NCBI GenBank assembly: GCA_030150405.1
Contig: JASLFU010000039.1
Location: forward strand, 1 to 64,000
DNA from: Ignatzschineria sp.
GTDB taxonomy: Bacteria > Pseudomonadota > Gammaproteobacteria > Cardiobacteriales > Wohlfahrtiimonadaceae
Direction of reading: 5' to 3'
Length of the DNA: 64,000 nucleotides
Part shown: piece after piece, positions 17,209 through 25,906 of the stretch
How positions within the stretch are numbered: position 1 is the first letter of the stretch
Layout of the letters: every line of letters starts with the position of its first letter
The notes under the pieces: generated by a model
What the model saw: the letters and a program-made list of their open reading frames with translations, nothing else
Databases searched by the model: none
Told to the model about the DNA's origin: nothing
Translations under genes and position numbers: made by a program

Positions 17209-17808
17209 ATGCGTCAACAGGTGCAAATTATTGGGGGAGAATATCGTTCCCGCCGCTTAAAAGTGATCAATGCTGACGGGCTGCGACCTACCTCTTCCCG
17301 CATGCGGGAAATGCTCTTTAACTGGCTACAGATGGAGATCCCCGGGGCGATTGTAGTCGATCTTTTTGCAGGCACGGGCGCCCTAGGTATTGAAGCGCTC
17401 TCCCGCGGTGCAAAAAGAGCGATCTTTATTGAGAAGAACCCCAAAGTATTTACCCTGCTAAAACAGAATCTCACAACATTAAAAATCCCTAAAGAGCGTT
17501 ACCTCCTCCTTCCGATAAGTGCGGAGAGTTTTTTGCAAAATTCAGAGCAATATCTTCCCCAAAACGCTATAGAGAGCCGTTTACATCTCTTTCTCGACCC
17601 CCCTTTTTTTGCCGAACTTTATGAAGAGACCTTAACCGCACTAAAAGAAAGCAGGCTGTTTGAAAAAATAAGCTCTCTCTCCCTAGAGATGCCCGCTCAA
17701 AACCAGCTCGAAACCAGCACCACAGCAGAGAAACTTAGCCCCCTTATCTCATACCGCAAAAAGGGGAGTAGAGAGAGTATGCTAGAGCTCTTTATTCGAC
17801 CTCAATAG
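17209..17808 (+). CDS. rsmD: 16S rRNA (guanine966-N2)-methyltransferase
   Basis: RsmD methylates G966 of 16S rRNA in the assembled 30S subunit. The 199-residue protein shows IIGGEYRSRRL, RPTSSRMREMLFNWL, the SAM-binding motif DLFAGTGALGIEAL and the catalytic DPPF. The length equals E. coli RsmD (198). A strong GGAGGAG overlaps the end of plsC (3-base gap), showing coupling. It is the last gene before a terminator shared with the convergent receiver gene. Confidence 0.95.
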   Translation: MRQQVQIIGGEYRSRRLKVINADGLRPTSSRMREMLFNWLQMEIPGAIVVDLFAGTGALGIEALSRGAKRAIFIEKNPKVFTLLKQNLTTLKIPKERYLLLPISAESFLQNSEQYLPQNAIESRLHLFLDPPFFAELYEETLTALKESRLFEKISSLSLEMPAQNQLETSTTAEKLSPLISYRKKGSRESMLELFIRPQ

Positions 17809-17815
17809 TTTTGTG

Positions 17816-17858
17816 ACAAAAATAAGCCGATGGAACATCCCCATCGGCTCTGATCTTT
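17816..17858. terminator. Bidirectional terminator between rsmD and the receiver gene
   Basis: A 9-bp perfect stem (17825-17833 with 17841-17849) and a 7-base loop. The plus side is followed by CTGATCTTTTA, the minus side by TTATTTTTG. It sits between convergent genes, as expected for a shared rho-independent terminator. Confidence 0.7.
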
Positions 17859-17912
17859 TAAAATGTATTCTCTGCGTTAAAGAGCAGATCGTTCATTCTT
17901 CAACATTACGCA

Positions 17913-18293
17913 TTACGCCATATATTCATCCCATAGTTTCACCACCCGCTCCCGCAACTGAGCAGGATCAAAAGGCTTGGTTAAAACTCCTAAGAGATGA
18001 GGAGGCCTCGGCTCTGAAAAGGTCGCAAATTGATTATTAGAAGTTAAGATCATCCCCGGCGTCTCGGTACAATTTAGGCATTGCTGCAATCTCTCTAAAG
18101 TCTCCGGACCGCTAATATCAGGCAGGACAAGATCTACAATAAAAAGATCAGGGCTAGATTGTTGAGTCAGCTTTACGGCCTCTTCACAATTTTGCGCAAG
18201 CAATACTGTAAATTCAGGCGATAGAGCGGCCTTTAGCGCCTCTCCGATATCGGCATCATCATCCACACATAAGATTGTTTCTAATTTCGCCAT
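17913..18293 (-). CDS. Single-domain response regulator (receiver domain)
   Basis: A 126-residue stand-alone CheY-like receiver. The acidic pocket lies at D11-D13 (ILCVDDDADIG), the phospho-acceptor is D54 in FIVDLVLPDISGPE, the signalling Thr is in GMILTSNN and the conserved Lys is in GVLTKPFDP. No output domain and no adjacent histidine kinase are present. It may relay phosphate or act through a protein partner, possibly one involved in motility, transcription or cyclic-di-GMP control; none of these can be chosen from sequence. The ribosome site is weak (GAGG about 12 bases away). Confidence 0.85.
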   Translation of the reverse strand: MAKLETILCVDDDADIGEALKAALSPEFTVLLAQNCEEAVKLTQQSSPDLFIVDLVLPDISGPETLERLQQCLNCTETPGMILTSNNQFATFSEPRPPHLLGVLTKPFDPAQLRERVVKLWDEYMA

Positions 18294-18410
18294 TTAGACT
18301 TTAGCCTCATCTTTTATCCAACTATTCTCAAAACCCACTTAACGGTAAAAACTGACTTACTCTTTTAAGTTTGCGCCTTTAATGACGATGAAAATCATCA
18401 GCCAAACTCA

Positions 18411-18860
18411 CTATATTCCCCCTACACGGCGATCATAGGCGAGATATTGATCGGACCAGTAGATCACCTCTTGCACCCTTGGCGTCACATGTTTTAATGC
18501 TTCAAAACGTGTAAACCATGCCCAGCGGCTATGCTCAGGTCGACCCAGCTCTGGATTGATCGGTAACGAGATGCGACGCCGGCGGGTCTCCCCTAAATAG
18601 TAGCGCGCAACCTTCTTCCCTCGATAATAGGGGGCTGTTTCGTAATAATCCTTCCCCCATGGAAAGATCAGATCCTCGATCGTAGTCTCTTCTTTAATCT
18701 CTCGTAATGCTGTCTCAAAAGGTGTTTCATCCCCTTCTAATTGCCCTTTAGGAAAATCCCAAAAGTTATAAGCTTTTAAGAGAAGGTAACGAAACTCACC
18801 TCGATCCCATCGAACGATTACTGCCCCGCAGGATAAAATCTCTGGAGCAATCTCATTCAT
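18411..18860 (-). CDS. Nudix hydrolase (diadenosine tetraphosphatase-like)
   Basis: A 149-residue Nudix protein. The Nudix box runs GQLEGDET, FETAL, REIKEETTI and departs from the consensus at the penultimate position, where Thr replaces Gly. The start CGAVIVRWD and FRYLLLKAYNFWDFPKG, with the C-terminal WAWFTRFEAL and HVTPRVQEV, resemble the asymmetric Ap4A hydrolase group found in bacteria and animals. RppH-like RNA pyrophosphohydrolase activity is less likely because of the lineage-typical FWDFPKG. It sits upstream of the receiver gene on the same strand with 117 bases between them. Confidence 0.82.
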   Translation of the reverse strand: MNEIAPEILSCGAVIVRWDRGEFRYLLLKAYNFWDFPKGQLEGDETPFETALREIKEETTIEDLIFPWGKDYYETAPYYRGKKVARYYLGETRRRRISLPINPELGRPEHSRWAWFTRFEALKHVTPRVQEVIYWSDQYLAYDRRVGGI

Positions 18861-18943
18861 GATATATCCTCTATTTTCTCCTTAAAATGTAATTAGCGAT
18901 CTGTTTGATCTATTCAACATAGATAAAACAGATAAATTTGACG

Positions 18944-20011
18944 TTAGTGATACGCAGGACTAAATTCCCGCACCGCTTCTACCATCGCTTTCACATTTTC
19001 AGGATCAATTCCCGGATGAATACCATGACCAAGATTGAAAATATGCCCCTGCCCTGGCTTAACAACGCCATAGCCATGGAGTACCTTTTTCACATTCTCA
19101 CGCACAACTTCGGGGGTAGCATAAAGAACGCCGGGATCCATATTCCCCTGCAACGCCACTTTATCTCCCACCAATGCTTTAGCATGAGCAATATCGGTCA
19201 TCCAATCGAGCCCCATACCATTAGCGCCAATATGTGCTTGCTCACCGAGCCACATTCCCCCATTTTTCGTGAAAATAATGCTCGGGATCGGATTCCCCTC
19301 ATAATTATGAAGAATACCCTTTACGATCTTCTCCATATATTTGAGTGAAAACTCCTTATAGTGCTCTTTAGTTAAGATGCCTCCCCAAGTATCGAAGATC
19401 TGGACAGCTGCCGCCCCATTGACGATCTGCGCATTGAGATAATCGATCACCACATCTGCAAGCTTATCTAGCAATTTATGCATCGCTTCGGGATGCTCAT
19501 ACATAAAGCCCCGCACCTTGCCAAAATCTTTGCTCCCGCCTCCTTCAATCATATAGGTTGCGAGCGTCCAAGGGCTGCCTGTGAAGCCAATTAGAGGGAT
19601 TGAGCCATCAAGCTCACGGGAGATGGTGCGCACAGCGTCCATCACATAACCAAGTTCGATCTCGGCATCCGGTTTTGGTAATTGTTCAATCTGTCGGGGG
19701 TCTGTAATGGGGCGCTCAAAAACTGGCCCTTTCCCGGGAACAAAACTTAAGCCTAACCCCATCGCATCAGGGATAGTTAAAATATCAGAGAAGAGAATCG
19801 CTGCATCAAAATCGAATCGCTCAATGGGCTGCAAGGTGACCTCACAGGCCAGCTCAGCATTTCGACAAAGATCCATGAAACTCCCCGCTTCTTCACGCAC
19901 TCGACGATACTCAGGCAGGTATCGCCCCGCTTGGCGCATCATCCAAACTGGAGTACGATCGACAGGCTCTCGTAAAAGAGCCCGTAAAAAACGATCATTT
20001 TTATATCTCAT
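18944..20011 (-). CDS. hemE: Uroporphyrinogen decarboxylase
   Basis: HemE decarboxylates uroporphyrinogen III to coproporphyrinogen III in heme synthesis. The 355-residue length matches E. coli (354). The signature segments RTPVWMMRQAGRYLPEYR near the N-terminus, FSDILTIPDAMGLGL and GFTGSPWTLATYMIEGG, with the C-terminal GHGIHPGIDPENV, are all present. ATTAGGATAAATC precedes the ATG. It is divergent from rpsB. The Nudix gene lies 83 bases downstream with no visible terminator between, so read-through is possible. Confidence 0.97.
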   Translation of the reverse strand: MRYKNDRFLRALLREPVDRTPVWMMRQAGRYLPEYRRVREEAGSFMDLCRNAELACEVTLQPIERFDFDAAILFSDILTIPDAMGLGLSFVPGKGPVFERPITDPRQIEQLPKPDAEIELGYVMDAVRTISRELDGSIPLIGFTGSPWTLATYMIEGGGSKDFGKVRGFMYEHPEAMHKLLDKLADVVIDYLNAQIVNGAAAVQIFDTWGGILTKEHYKEFSLKYMEKIVKGILHNYEGNPIPSIIFTKNGGMWLGEQAHIGANGMGLDWMTDIAHAKALVGDKVALQGNMDPGVLYATPEVVRENVKKVLHGYGVVKPGQGHIFNLGHGIHPGIDPENVKAMVEAVREFSPAYH

Positions 20012-20090
20012 GATTTATCCTAATTTCAATATTTATACCTCTCAAATTGTACCATACTCTCCCATTCTCAGGACTTTATTCTCATTTAAG

Positions 20091-20121
20091 TTTCGCACTT
20101 AAGGAAGAAGTGCGGTATAAT
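20091..20121 (+). promoter_or_regulatory. Candidate rpsB-tsf promoter
   Basis: TATAAT at 20116-20121 with TTCGCA 18 bases upstream (4 of 6 matches to the -35 consensus). This would give a leader of about 210 bases before rpsB, comparable to the long rpsB leaders of other gammaproteobacteria. Confidence 0.5.
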
Positions 20122-20127
20122 AACGCC

Positions 20128-20340
20128 CTCTTTATTACGCCTCTTTTAAAGTGATTCATTCACTCTTTAAAGGGAGCAAAAGAGCCCCTCAATGGGGAAA
20201 TATTTATTTTTATCAATTACTCACAGGCTAATTCACTCAAATGAGGGTGCCCTTTTTGAGTCTTAAACATCAATTTTAAGCTTAAGCTGGGTTCATTTTG
20301 AGATTGTCTGGAGGCTTAACCCTATTAAAAAGGAAAAATT
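20128..20340 (+). promoter_or_regulatory. Structured 5' leader of rpsB
   Basis: This non-coding leader contains a hairpin of CTTTAAAGTGA against TCACTCTTTAAAG (about 20147-20180), then GAGCCCC/GGGG pairing near 20184-20202, and further GCTTAAGC-type symmetry near 20280. In E. coli the rpsB leader is the site of autogenous repression by S2. An equivalent role here is inferred from position and structure, not from a matched consensus. Confidence 0.4.
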
Positions 20341-21111
20341 ATGTCACAAGTAACAATGCGCGATATGCTCGAAGCGGGCGTACACTTTGGTCACCAAACC
20401 CGTTTCTGGGATCCTAAAATGAAGCCGTACATCTTCGGCTCACGTTCTAAGATCCATATCATCAACTTAGAAAAAACACTTCCAATGTTTAACGATGCAA
20501 TGAACTTTATCTCTAAAGTTGCATCACAAAATGGTCGTATTCTCTTTGTAGGTACTAAGCGCGCAGCATCTGACATCATCACAGAACAAGCGCAACGTGC
20601 GGGTCAGCCCTACGTTAACCATCGCTGGTTAGGTGGTATGCTCACCAACTTCAAAACTGTTCGTAACTCTATCCGTCGTCTCCGCGAAATCGAAGAGATG
20701 AAGGAAGATGGTTCACTCGAGCGTTTAACGAAGAAAGAAGGAATCCTTTTAGAGCGCGAACTCAACAAGCTTGAGAAGAGCCTCGGCGGCATTAAAGATA
20801 TGCCTAACATTCCTGATGCGATCTTTATCATCGACGTAGGCTACGAGAGCAATGCTGTAGCAGAAGCACGTAAGATGGGTATTCCTGTAATCGGTGTAGT
20901 CGATAGCAATAGCTCACCTGAAAATATCGATTATGTTATCCCCGGTAACGACGATGCGATCCGTGCAATTCAACTCTACGCAACTGCAGCAGCAGACGCA
21001 GTGTTAGAAGGACGCGGTTCAAATGCTCAGCTCGCAGCTCAAGACCTCCAACAGAAAGATGAGTTTGTTGAGGTAGAAGAAGCAGCCGAAGAGACTGATT
21101 CAGAAGAATAA
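20341..21111 (+). CDS. rpsB: 30S ribosomal protein S2
   Basis: S2 binds the 30S head-body junction and is needed for S1 docking. The 256-residue protein begins MRDMLEAGVHFGHQTRFW and has WLGGMLTNFKTV, PDAIFIIDV and VIPGNDDAIRAI, followed by an acidic C-terminal tail (EEAAEETDSEE). GGAAAAATT precedes the ATG. It heads the rpsB-tsf operon. Confidence 0.98.
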   Translation: MSQVTMRDMLEAGVHFGHQTRFWDPKMKPYIFGSRSKIHIINLEKTLPMFNDAMNFISKVASQNGRILFVGTKRAASDIITEQAQRAGQPYVNHRWLGGMLTNFKTVRNSIRRLREIEEMKEDGSLERLTKKEGILLERELNKLEKSLGGIKDMPNIPDAIFIIDVGYESNAVAEARKMGIPVIGVVDSNSSPENIDYVIPGNDDAIRAIQLYATAAADAVLEGRGSNAQLAAQDLQQKDEFVEVEEAAEETDSEE

Positions 21112-21118
21112 AGGTAAG

Positions 21119-21143
21119 GGCGCTAATTCTAGCGCCTTTATTC
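21119..21143 (+). terminator. Attenuator-like hairpin between rpsB and tsf
   Basis: A 7-bp GC-rich stem (21119-21125 with 21130-21136) with a four-base loop ATTC, followed by TTTATT. E. coli also has a partial terminator in this gap, lowering tsf transcription relative to rpsB; the same function is inferred here. Confidence 0.65.
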
Positions 21144-21191
21144 CCTACCCTTTCCAATTTATTCACTTTTAAAATTATTGAGGTATCTATA

Positions 21192-22058
21192 ATGGCGAAA
21201 ATTACTGCAGCCATGGTAAAAGAGCTCCGTGACCGTACTGGTTCGGGCATGATGGAATGTAAAAAAGCACTCACCGAAACAGGTGGTGACGTTGATGCAG
21301 CAATCGAGCTTATGCGTAAAAGCGGTGCAGCGAGCGCAGAGAAGAAAGCCGATCGTGCAGCAGCTGAAGGTGCTCTCCTTATTCGTAACGATGATAAGTT
21401 CGGCCTTATCGTTGAGATCAACTGTGAAACAGACTTCGTAACTAAAAACGAAGACTTCATCAACTTCTCAAACAAAGTTGCTGACCTTGCGTTTGAAAAA
21501 CGTGCAAAATCGATCGAAGATATTGCAGATATTGAGATTGATGGCCAGCCCCTTGAAGAAGCGCGTACAGCACTAGTTGCTAAAATTGGTGAAAACATCA
21601 CTGTTCGTCGTTTAGCAAGCATTGAAGCTAACGGCACAATTGGCGCTTATGTTCACGGCGTACGTATTGCAGCTATCGTTGACGTTGAAGGCGGCGATGC
21701 TGACCTTGCTCGTGACATCGCAATGCACGTTGCAGCTACAAACCCTGTATGTGTAGACGCAGATAACGTTCCTGCAGATCTTCTTGCAAAAGAGCGTGAT
21801 ATCTACACTGCGCAAGCAAAAGAATCAGGACGCCCTGAGAACATTCAAGAGAAGATGATTGAAGGAAGAATGCGTAAATATCTCGAAGAGATTACTCTCG
21901 TAGGTCAAGCATTCGTTAAAGATCCCGATACATCTGTAGAAAAGCTTCTTAAATCAAATAACGCAAAAGTTCACTCCTTTGTACGCTTTGGCTTAGGCGA
22001 AGGTGTTGAAGTTAATGAGACTGACTTTGCAACAGAAGTTATGGAGCAGCTCAAATAA
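21192..22058 (+). CDS. tsf: Translation elongation factor Ts
   Basis: EF-Ts catalyses GDP release from EF-Tu. The 288-residue protein has the N-terminal UBA-like domain (AAMVKELRDRTGSGMMECKK), the core motif VEINCETDFV, and the C-terminal FVRFGLGEGVE with a terminal helix. The length is close to E. coli (283). It is the distal gene of the rpsB operon, with a strong terminator 30 bases on. Confidence 0.98.
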   Translation: MAKITAAMVKELRDRTGSGMMECKKALTETGGDVDAAIELMRKSGAASAEKKADRAAAEGALLIRNDDKFGLIVEINCETDFVTKNEDFINFSNKVADLAFEKRAKSIEDIADIEIDGQPLEEARTALVAKIGENITVRRLASIEANGTIGAYVHGVRIAAIVDVEGGDADLARDIAMHVAATNPVCVDADNVPADLLAKERDIYTAQAKESGRPENIQEKMIEGRMRKYLEEITLVGQAFVKDPDTSVEKLLKSNNAKVHSFVRFGLGEGVEVNETDFATEVMEQLK

Positions 22059-22081
22059 GAGCACTTCTCCAAAAAATAACC

Positions 22082-22120
22082 AAAAAAAGGGTTAAAGAGT
22101 AATCTTTAACCCTTTTTTAA
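22082..22120. terminator. Strong terminator after tsf
   Basis: A perfect 10-bp stem (22089-22098 with 22103-22112), GTAA loop, A7 on the left and T6 on the right. The symmetry would also allow termination of minus-strand transcripts. Confidence 0.9.
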
Positions 22121-22182
22121 TGCCTACGTTAAATCTGCCCTTCCCTTTTTATAACTATTGAAGTCTTAATAATAGAGAAGAA

Positions 22183-22210
22183 TAAAAAAGCCCCTTTAAC
22201 GAGGCGCTTT
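22183..22210 (-). terminator. Terminator downstream of mog / nuo operon
   Basis: Read on the minus strand: AAGC, bulged G, CCTC, six-base loop, GGGGCTT, then T6. It lies about 40 bases past the mog stop and probably ends mog, and the nuo transcript if mog is its last gene. Confidence 0.6.
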
Positions 22211-22250
22211 CGAAATTTATCTAATGATCACGTTCACTTAAAAGTGAAAA

Positions 22251-22829
22251 TTACTTCTTCTTTTTAGGTCGGAATGCGGAGCAAACCTCCTCATTCACCT
22301 CTATATACCCTGCCCCGATAAGATCTAAACAATACGGTACAGCAGAGAAAACTCCGTTTACAACAATATTTCCCTCTTTATCTTTAACCCCGGCGAGCGT
22401 CTCCTCAATAGCTCGAGGCTGCCCGGGAAGATTGAGAATCAGAGTCTCTTTACGGATAACGCCTACCTGCCTTGAGAGAATTGCCGTAGGCACAAAGTAG
22501 AGACTCACTTGCCGCATCTGCTCTCCAAAGCCGGGCATCTCCTTATCTGCCACCGCCAAGGTTGCATCGGGCGTTACATCTCGTTTAGTGGGCCCTGTTC
22601 CCCCAGTGGTGAGCACTAAATCACACGATTTTTGGTCTACAAGATCAATCAGTGTCTTTTCAATTAAAGGCTGATCATCGGGAATCAATGCCTCATGAAA
22701 CTCGATCTCATTTTTAATTGCCGAAGTGAGCCAGCTTTTAAGATGGGGAATTCCCTTATCTTCATATACGCCGTCACTTGCGCGATCACTGACAGAAACC
22801 AAACCGATAGTAATTTTTTCCTGCTTCAT
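22251..22829 (-). CDS. mog: Molybdopterin adenylyltransferase
   Basis: Mog adenylates molybdopterin before molybdate insertion. The 192-residue MoCF-fold protein has IGLVSVSDRASDGVYEDKG, the TTGGTGPTKRDVTPDAT motif, FGEQMRQVSL and LNLPGQPRAIEE. The length is as in E. coli MogA (195). It lies 79 bases after nuoN on the same strand with no clear terminator between, so it may be the tail of the nuo transcript. ModE, encoded at 48536, shows the organism senses molybdate. Confidence 0.93.
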   Translation of the reverse strand: MKQEKITIGLVSVSDRASDGVYEDKGIPHLKSWLTSAIKNEIEFHEALIPDDQPLIEKTLIDLVDQKSCDLVLTTGGTGPTKRDVTPDATLAVADKEMPGFGEQMRQVSLYFVPTAILSRQVGVIRKETLILNLPGQPRAIEETLAGVKDKEGNIVVNGVFSAVPYCLDLIGAGYIEVNEEVCSAFRPKKKK

Positions 22830-22908
22830 AATTCCCTAAAAAATTTGGAGATAAAAGATCATAAGATCGATTATCTCCAGTTGATGAATACTCTATTGAA
22901 TGAAACGA

Positions 22909-24375
22909 TTATAAGAACATCAGTAATAATGAAGGCGCAACTCCTAAAAGCACTAGCGCTAGACCATTTAAAGTAAAGAGCATGGTGCTACCGGGCGTAA
23001 CTTCTACTGTTAAAGTATTCTCCGCTTCAGGTTCATCAAAGAACATCACTTTAATCACCCGGAGGTAATAGAAGAGTCCAATCACCGACATTAAAAGGCC
23101 AATGATCACTGTAAAGATAAAGCCTGCTTCAAATGCTGCTTTTAATACTAAAAGCTTGGCATGGAAACCTACAAAAATCGGAATTCCTCCCATCGAAAGC
23201 ATCGCTCCCGACATTAAGAGTGCATACCAGCCGTGGGTACGCGCAAAGCCTTTAAGCTCATCGATCTGCTGAATACCCTTTCCGTTATTACTTACAGAGA
23301 GGATAAAACCAAAGGCTGCAACTGTAGTTAAAGCATAAGTAATGGCATAAAAAAGGCCTGCAGAGATATCGAGTGAGCTATTCATAGAGCTTACAAAGAG
23401 CCCTAAAAGAATAAAACCGGCATGAGAAACTGCAGAATAACCGAGCATACGGCGAAGATTTTCTTGTTTAAGCGCAATAAGATTTCCTAATACAAAGGAG
23501 ATAATCGCAATCATCGCTAATAGCGGCTTCCATTTATCTGCCAAGCTAAAGCCAACATTATGAAGGAGCAGTACCCCCATCATAAATGCGGCAATTTTAG
23601 GAGCGGCTCCTACAAACATCGCAACCGGTGCAGGTGCTCCCTCATACACATCGGGCACCCAACTATGGAAGGGAGCGGCACCGAGCTTAAATACTGTACC
23701 CACAATCAAGAAAACTACAGCAAAGAGCAGTAAACGATTCTCCCCTGCAAAGGAGAGCTCTTCAATATTGACGCCAAGATCAGCAAAACGGAGAGAGCCC
23801 GTCGCTCCATAAAGAAGCGCCATACCGTAAAGGAGAATCCCCGATGCCATCGCCCCCATCACAAAGTATTTAATCGCAGCTTCTGAGCCCTTCTTACTTT
23901 TACGATTCAACGCCACTAAGCCATACATCGGAAGCGACATTAACTCAAGCCCGATATAGAGCGTTAACACACTACCTGCTGAGATTAATACCAACATACC
24001 TAAGGTGCTCAAAAGCGTTAATACATAATATTCTGCATTTGCCAGATCTACCGACTTTAAGCGGGGATAGCTATAGATAATTCCAAAGCCCACAATCGCT
24101 ACCAAAATCAGTTTTAAAACACCAATTAATGAGGTGTGGATGATCTCTCCATACCAAAAGCTTCCGGCCATTCCAAAATCAGCATTATATTGATAGATAC
24201 CTAAAATACCGGTACCTATAATGGCTATTAAGCTCAATGCGTAGAGCGTTGCATGCTTTGCATTTTTGCTAAGGCTCTCATATAGCAGAATCACCACCAC
24301 CATGCTCATCAAAAAGATCTCAGGGAGAGCGACGAGCATATCGGTTAAATTAAGACCTACATTACTACTTGTCAT
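22909..24375 (-). CDS. nuoN: NADH-quinone oxidoreductase subunit N
   Basis: NuoN is an antiporter-like proton-pumping membrane subunit of complex I. The 488-residue product has about 14 hydrophobic helices and the proton_antipo_M family core (GLELMSLPMYGLVAL, FKLGAAPFHSWVPDVYEGAP, RRMLGYSAVSHAGFILLG). The start at 24375 follows AAAGGAAG by seven bases. An upstream in-frame start at 24426 would overlap nuoM and lacks support. It is the last nuo gene, 13 bases after nuoM. Confidence 0.96.
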   Translation of the reverse strand: MTSSNVGLNLTDMLVALPEIFLMSMVVVILLYESLSKNAKHATLYALSLIAIIGTGILGIYQYNADFGMAGSFWYGEIIHTSLIGVLKLILVAIVGFGIIYSYPRLKSVDLANAEYYVLTLLSTLGMLVLISAGSVLTLYIGLELMSLPMYGLVALNRKSKKGSEAAIKYFVMGAMASGILLYGMALLYGATGSLRFADLGVNIEELSFAGENRLLLFAVVFLIVGTVFKLGAAPFHSWVPDVYEGAPAPVAMFVGAAPKIAAFMMGVLLLHNVGFSLADKWKPLLAMIAIISFVLGNLIALKQENLRRMLGYSAVSHAGFILLGLFVSSMNSSLDISAGLFYAITYALTTVAAFGFILSVSNNGKGIQQIDELKGFARTHGWYALLMSGAMLSMGGIPIFVGFHAKLLVLKAAFEAGFIFTVIIGLLMSVIGLFYYLRVIKVMFFDEPEAENTLTVEVTPGSTMLFTLNGLALVLLGVAPSLLLMFL

Positions 24376-24388
24376 TGTATAACTTCCT

Positions 24389-25897
24389 TTAGAACTGACC
24401 CTGCAAATGATTAATAAGACCATCAATTGTCGATTGCATTACATTTGCAATCGGATCAGGCCATACCCCTAATAAGATGATGAGAACCGCAAGCGTTCCA
24501 AGCAGAATCCACTCACGAATATTGAGATCATCTAATGCTTTAATATGCTCATGTACCGCTTCACCTAAGATTACACGCTTGGTTAACCAGAGGTTGTACG
24601 CAGCACTTAAAATTAGCGCTGACGCCGCTAAAATCGCGATATAGAGCGAGTAATGGAAACCTGCAAGTACCGTCCAGAACTCTCCGATAAAGCCAGAAGT
24701 CCCCGGAAGGCCTGAGTTTGCCATCGCAAAGAAGATAAAGAATGCACCAAAGATCGGCATGCTATTAATAACGCCCCCATAATCTGCAATTTCACGGGAG
24801 TGAACACGATCATAAAGCACACCGATAGAGAGGAACATCGCTGATGAAACTAACCCGTGGGAAATCATCTGCATCATCCCCCCTTGAAGAGCCATCTGCG
24901 CACCCTCAATTCCCCCTTTCCCTAAAATCCCAAAGGGAAGCATAAATGCCAGCGTTACAAAACCCATATGTGAGATAGAGGAGTAAGCAATCATCTTCTT
25001 CATATCACGCTGCACAAGCGCAACAAGCGCAATGTAGATAATCGCAATAATACTTAAAGTGATCACCAACCAAGCATAAGCTGCAGCGCCTTCAGGCACG
25101 ATAGGAAGAATAAAGCGAACAAAACCATATCCCCCAATCTTGAGCGTGATGGCCGCAAGAATTACCGAGCCCCCTGTAGGTGCTTCAACGTGTGCAGAAG
25201 GTAACCAAGTATGCACAGGCCACATCGGAACTTTAACCGCAAAACCGGCTAAAAATGCGAAGAAGAGCCATTTTTGTGTACCCGGTTCAAGCACAAGCTG
25301 ATGGTAATCCAAAATATTAAAGCTGCCGCTCTGAAGGTAGAGATAAATTAATGCCACTAAAAGGAAGATCGACCCTAAGAAGGTATAGAGGAAGAACTTC
25401 ACCGCAGCGACAATTCTACCAGGCCCACCCCAAACCCCGATAATTAAGAACATCGGGATTAGCATGGCTTCGAAGAAGACATAGAAAAGAATTCCATCTA
25501 CTGAAGCAAAGATACCATTCATTAAACCTTCGAGGATTAAAAAGGCCGCAAAATATTGATTTTGACGATCTTTGATCACCTCCCAACCTGCAATCACCAC
25601 TAAAATTGTGACGAAAGTTGTTAGGATAATAAAGGGCATCGAAAAGCCATCAACCCCTAAATGGTAGAGCGTTTTGATCTGGGGACTCCATTCAAATTGC
25701 TCCACGAACTGCATTCCACCATCACCAGGATTAAACAGGAAAAATAGTGGTAACGAAATAATAAATGTAAGGATAGCAAAGGCTAATGACATCCAGCGTA
25801 CTCGCGTTGGCTCATTCCCCGCCGCAAGTACAATGAATCCCCCAATAATGGGTAGCCAAATAACTAAACTTAACCAAGAGATTTGCATAGTTTCCAT
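24389..25897 (-). CDS. nuoM: NADH-quinone oxidoreductase subunit M
   Basis: Antiporter-like proton channel subunit of complex I; 502 residues, about 14 transmembrane helices. Diagnostic segments are YHLGVDGFSMPFIILT, FFEAMLIPMFLIIGVWGG, KVPMWPVHTWLPSAHVEAPT and KKMIAYSSISHMGFVTL, which carry the conserved pumping Lys and Glu residues. AGGAATAAAC precedes the first ATG. It lies between nuoL and nuoN. Confidence 0.97.
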   Translation of the reverse strand: METMQISWLSLVIWLPIIGGFIVLAAGNEPTRVRWMSLAFAILTFIISLPLFFLFNPGDGGMQFVEQFEWSPQIKTLYHLGVDGFSMPFIILTTFVTILVVIAGWEVIKDRQNQYFAAFLILEGLMNGIFASVDGILFYVFFEAMLIPMFLIIGVWGGPGRIVAAVKFFLYTFLGSIFLLVALIYLYLQSGSFNILDYHQLVLEPGTQKWLFFAFLAGFAVKVPMWPVHTWLPSAHVEAPTGGSVILAAITLKIGGYGFVRFILPIVPEGAAAYAWLVITLSIIAIIYIALVALVQRDMKKMIAYSSISHMGFVTLAFMLPFGILGKGGIEGAQMALQGGMMQMISHGLVSSAMFLSIGVLYDRVHSREIADYGGVINSMPIFGAFFIFFAMANSGLPGTSGFIGEFWTVLAGFHYSLYIAILAASALILSAAYNLWLTKRVILGEAVHEHIKALDDLNIREWILLGTLAVLIILLGVWPDPIANVMQSTIDGLINHLQGQF

Positions 25898-25906
25898 TGT
25901 TTATTC

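Noticed and set aside
20108..20116. AAGTGCGGT, the Haemophilus DNA uptake core
   Set aside because: Only one exact copy was noticed in 64 kb and it overlaps the rpsB promoter. A real uptake sequence would recur about every one to two kb.
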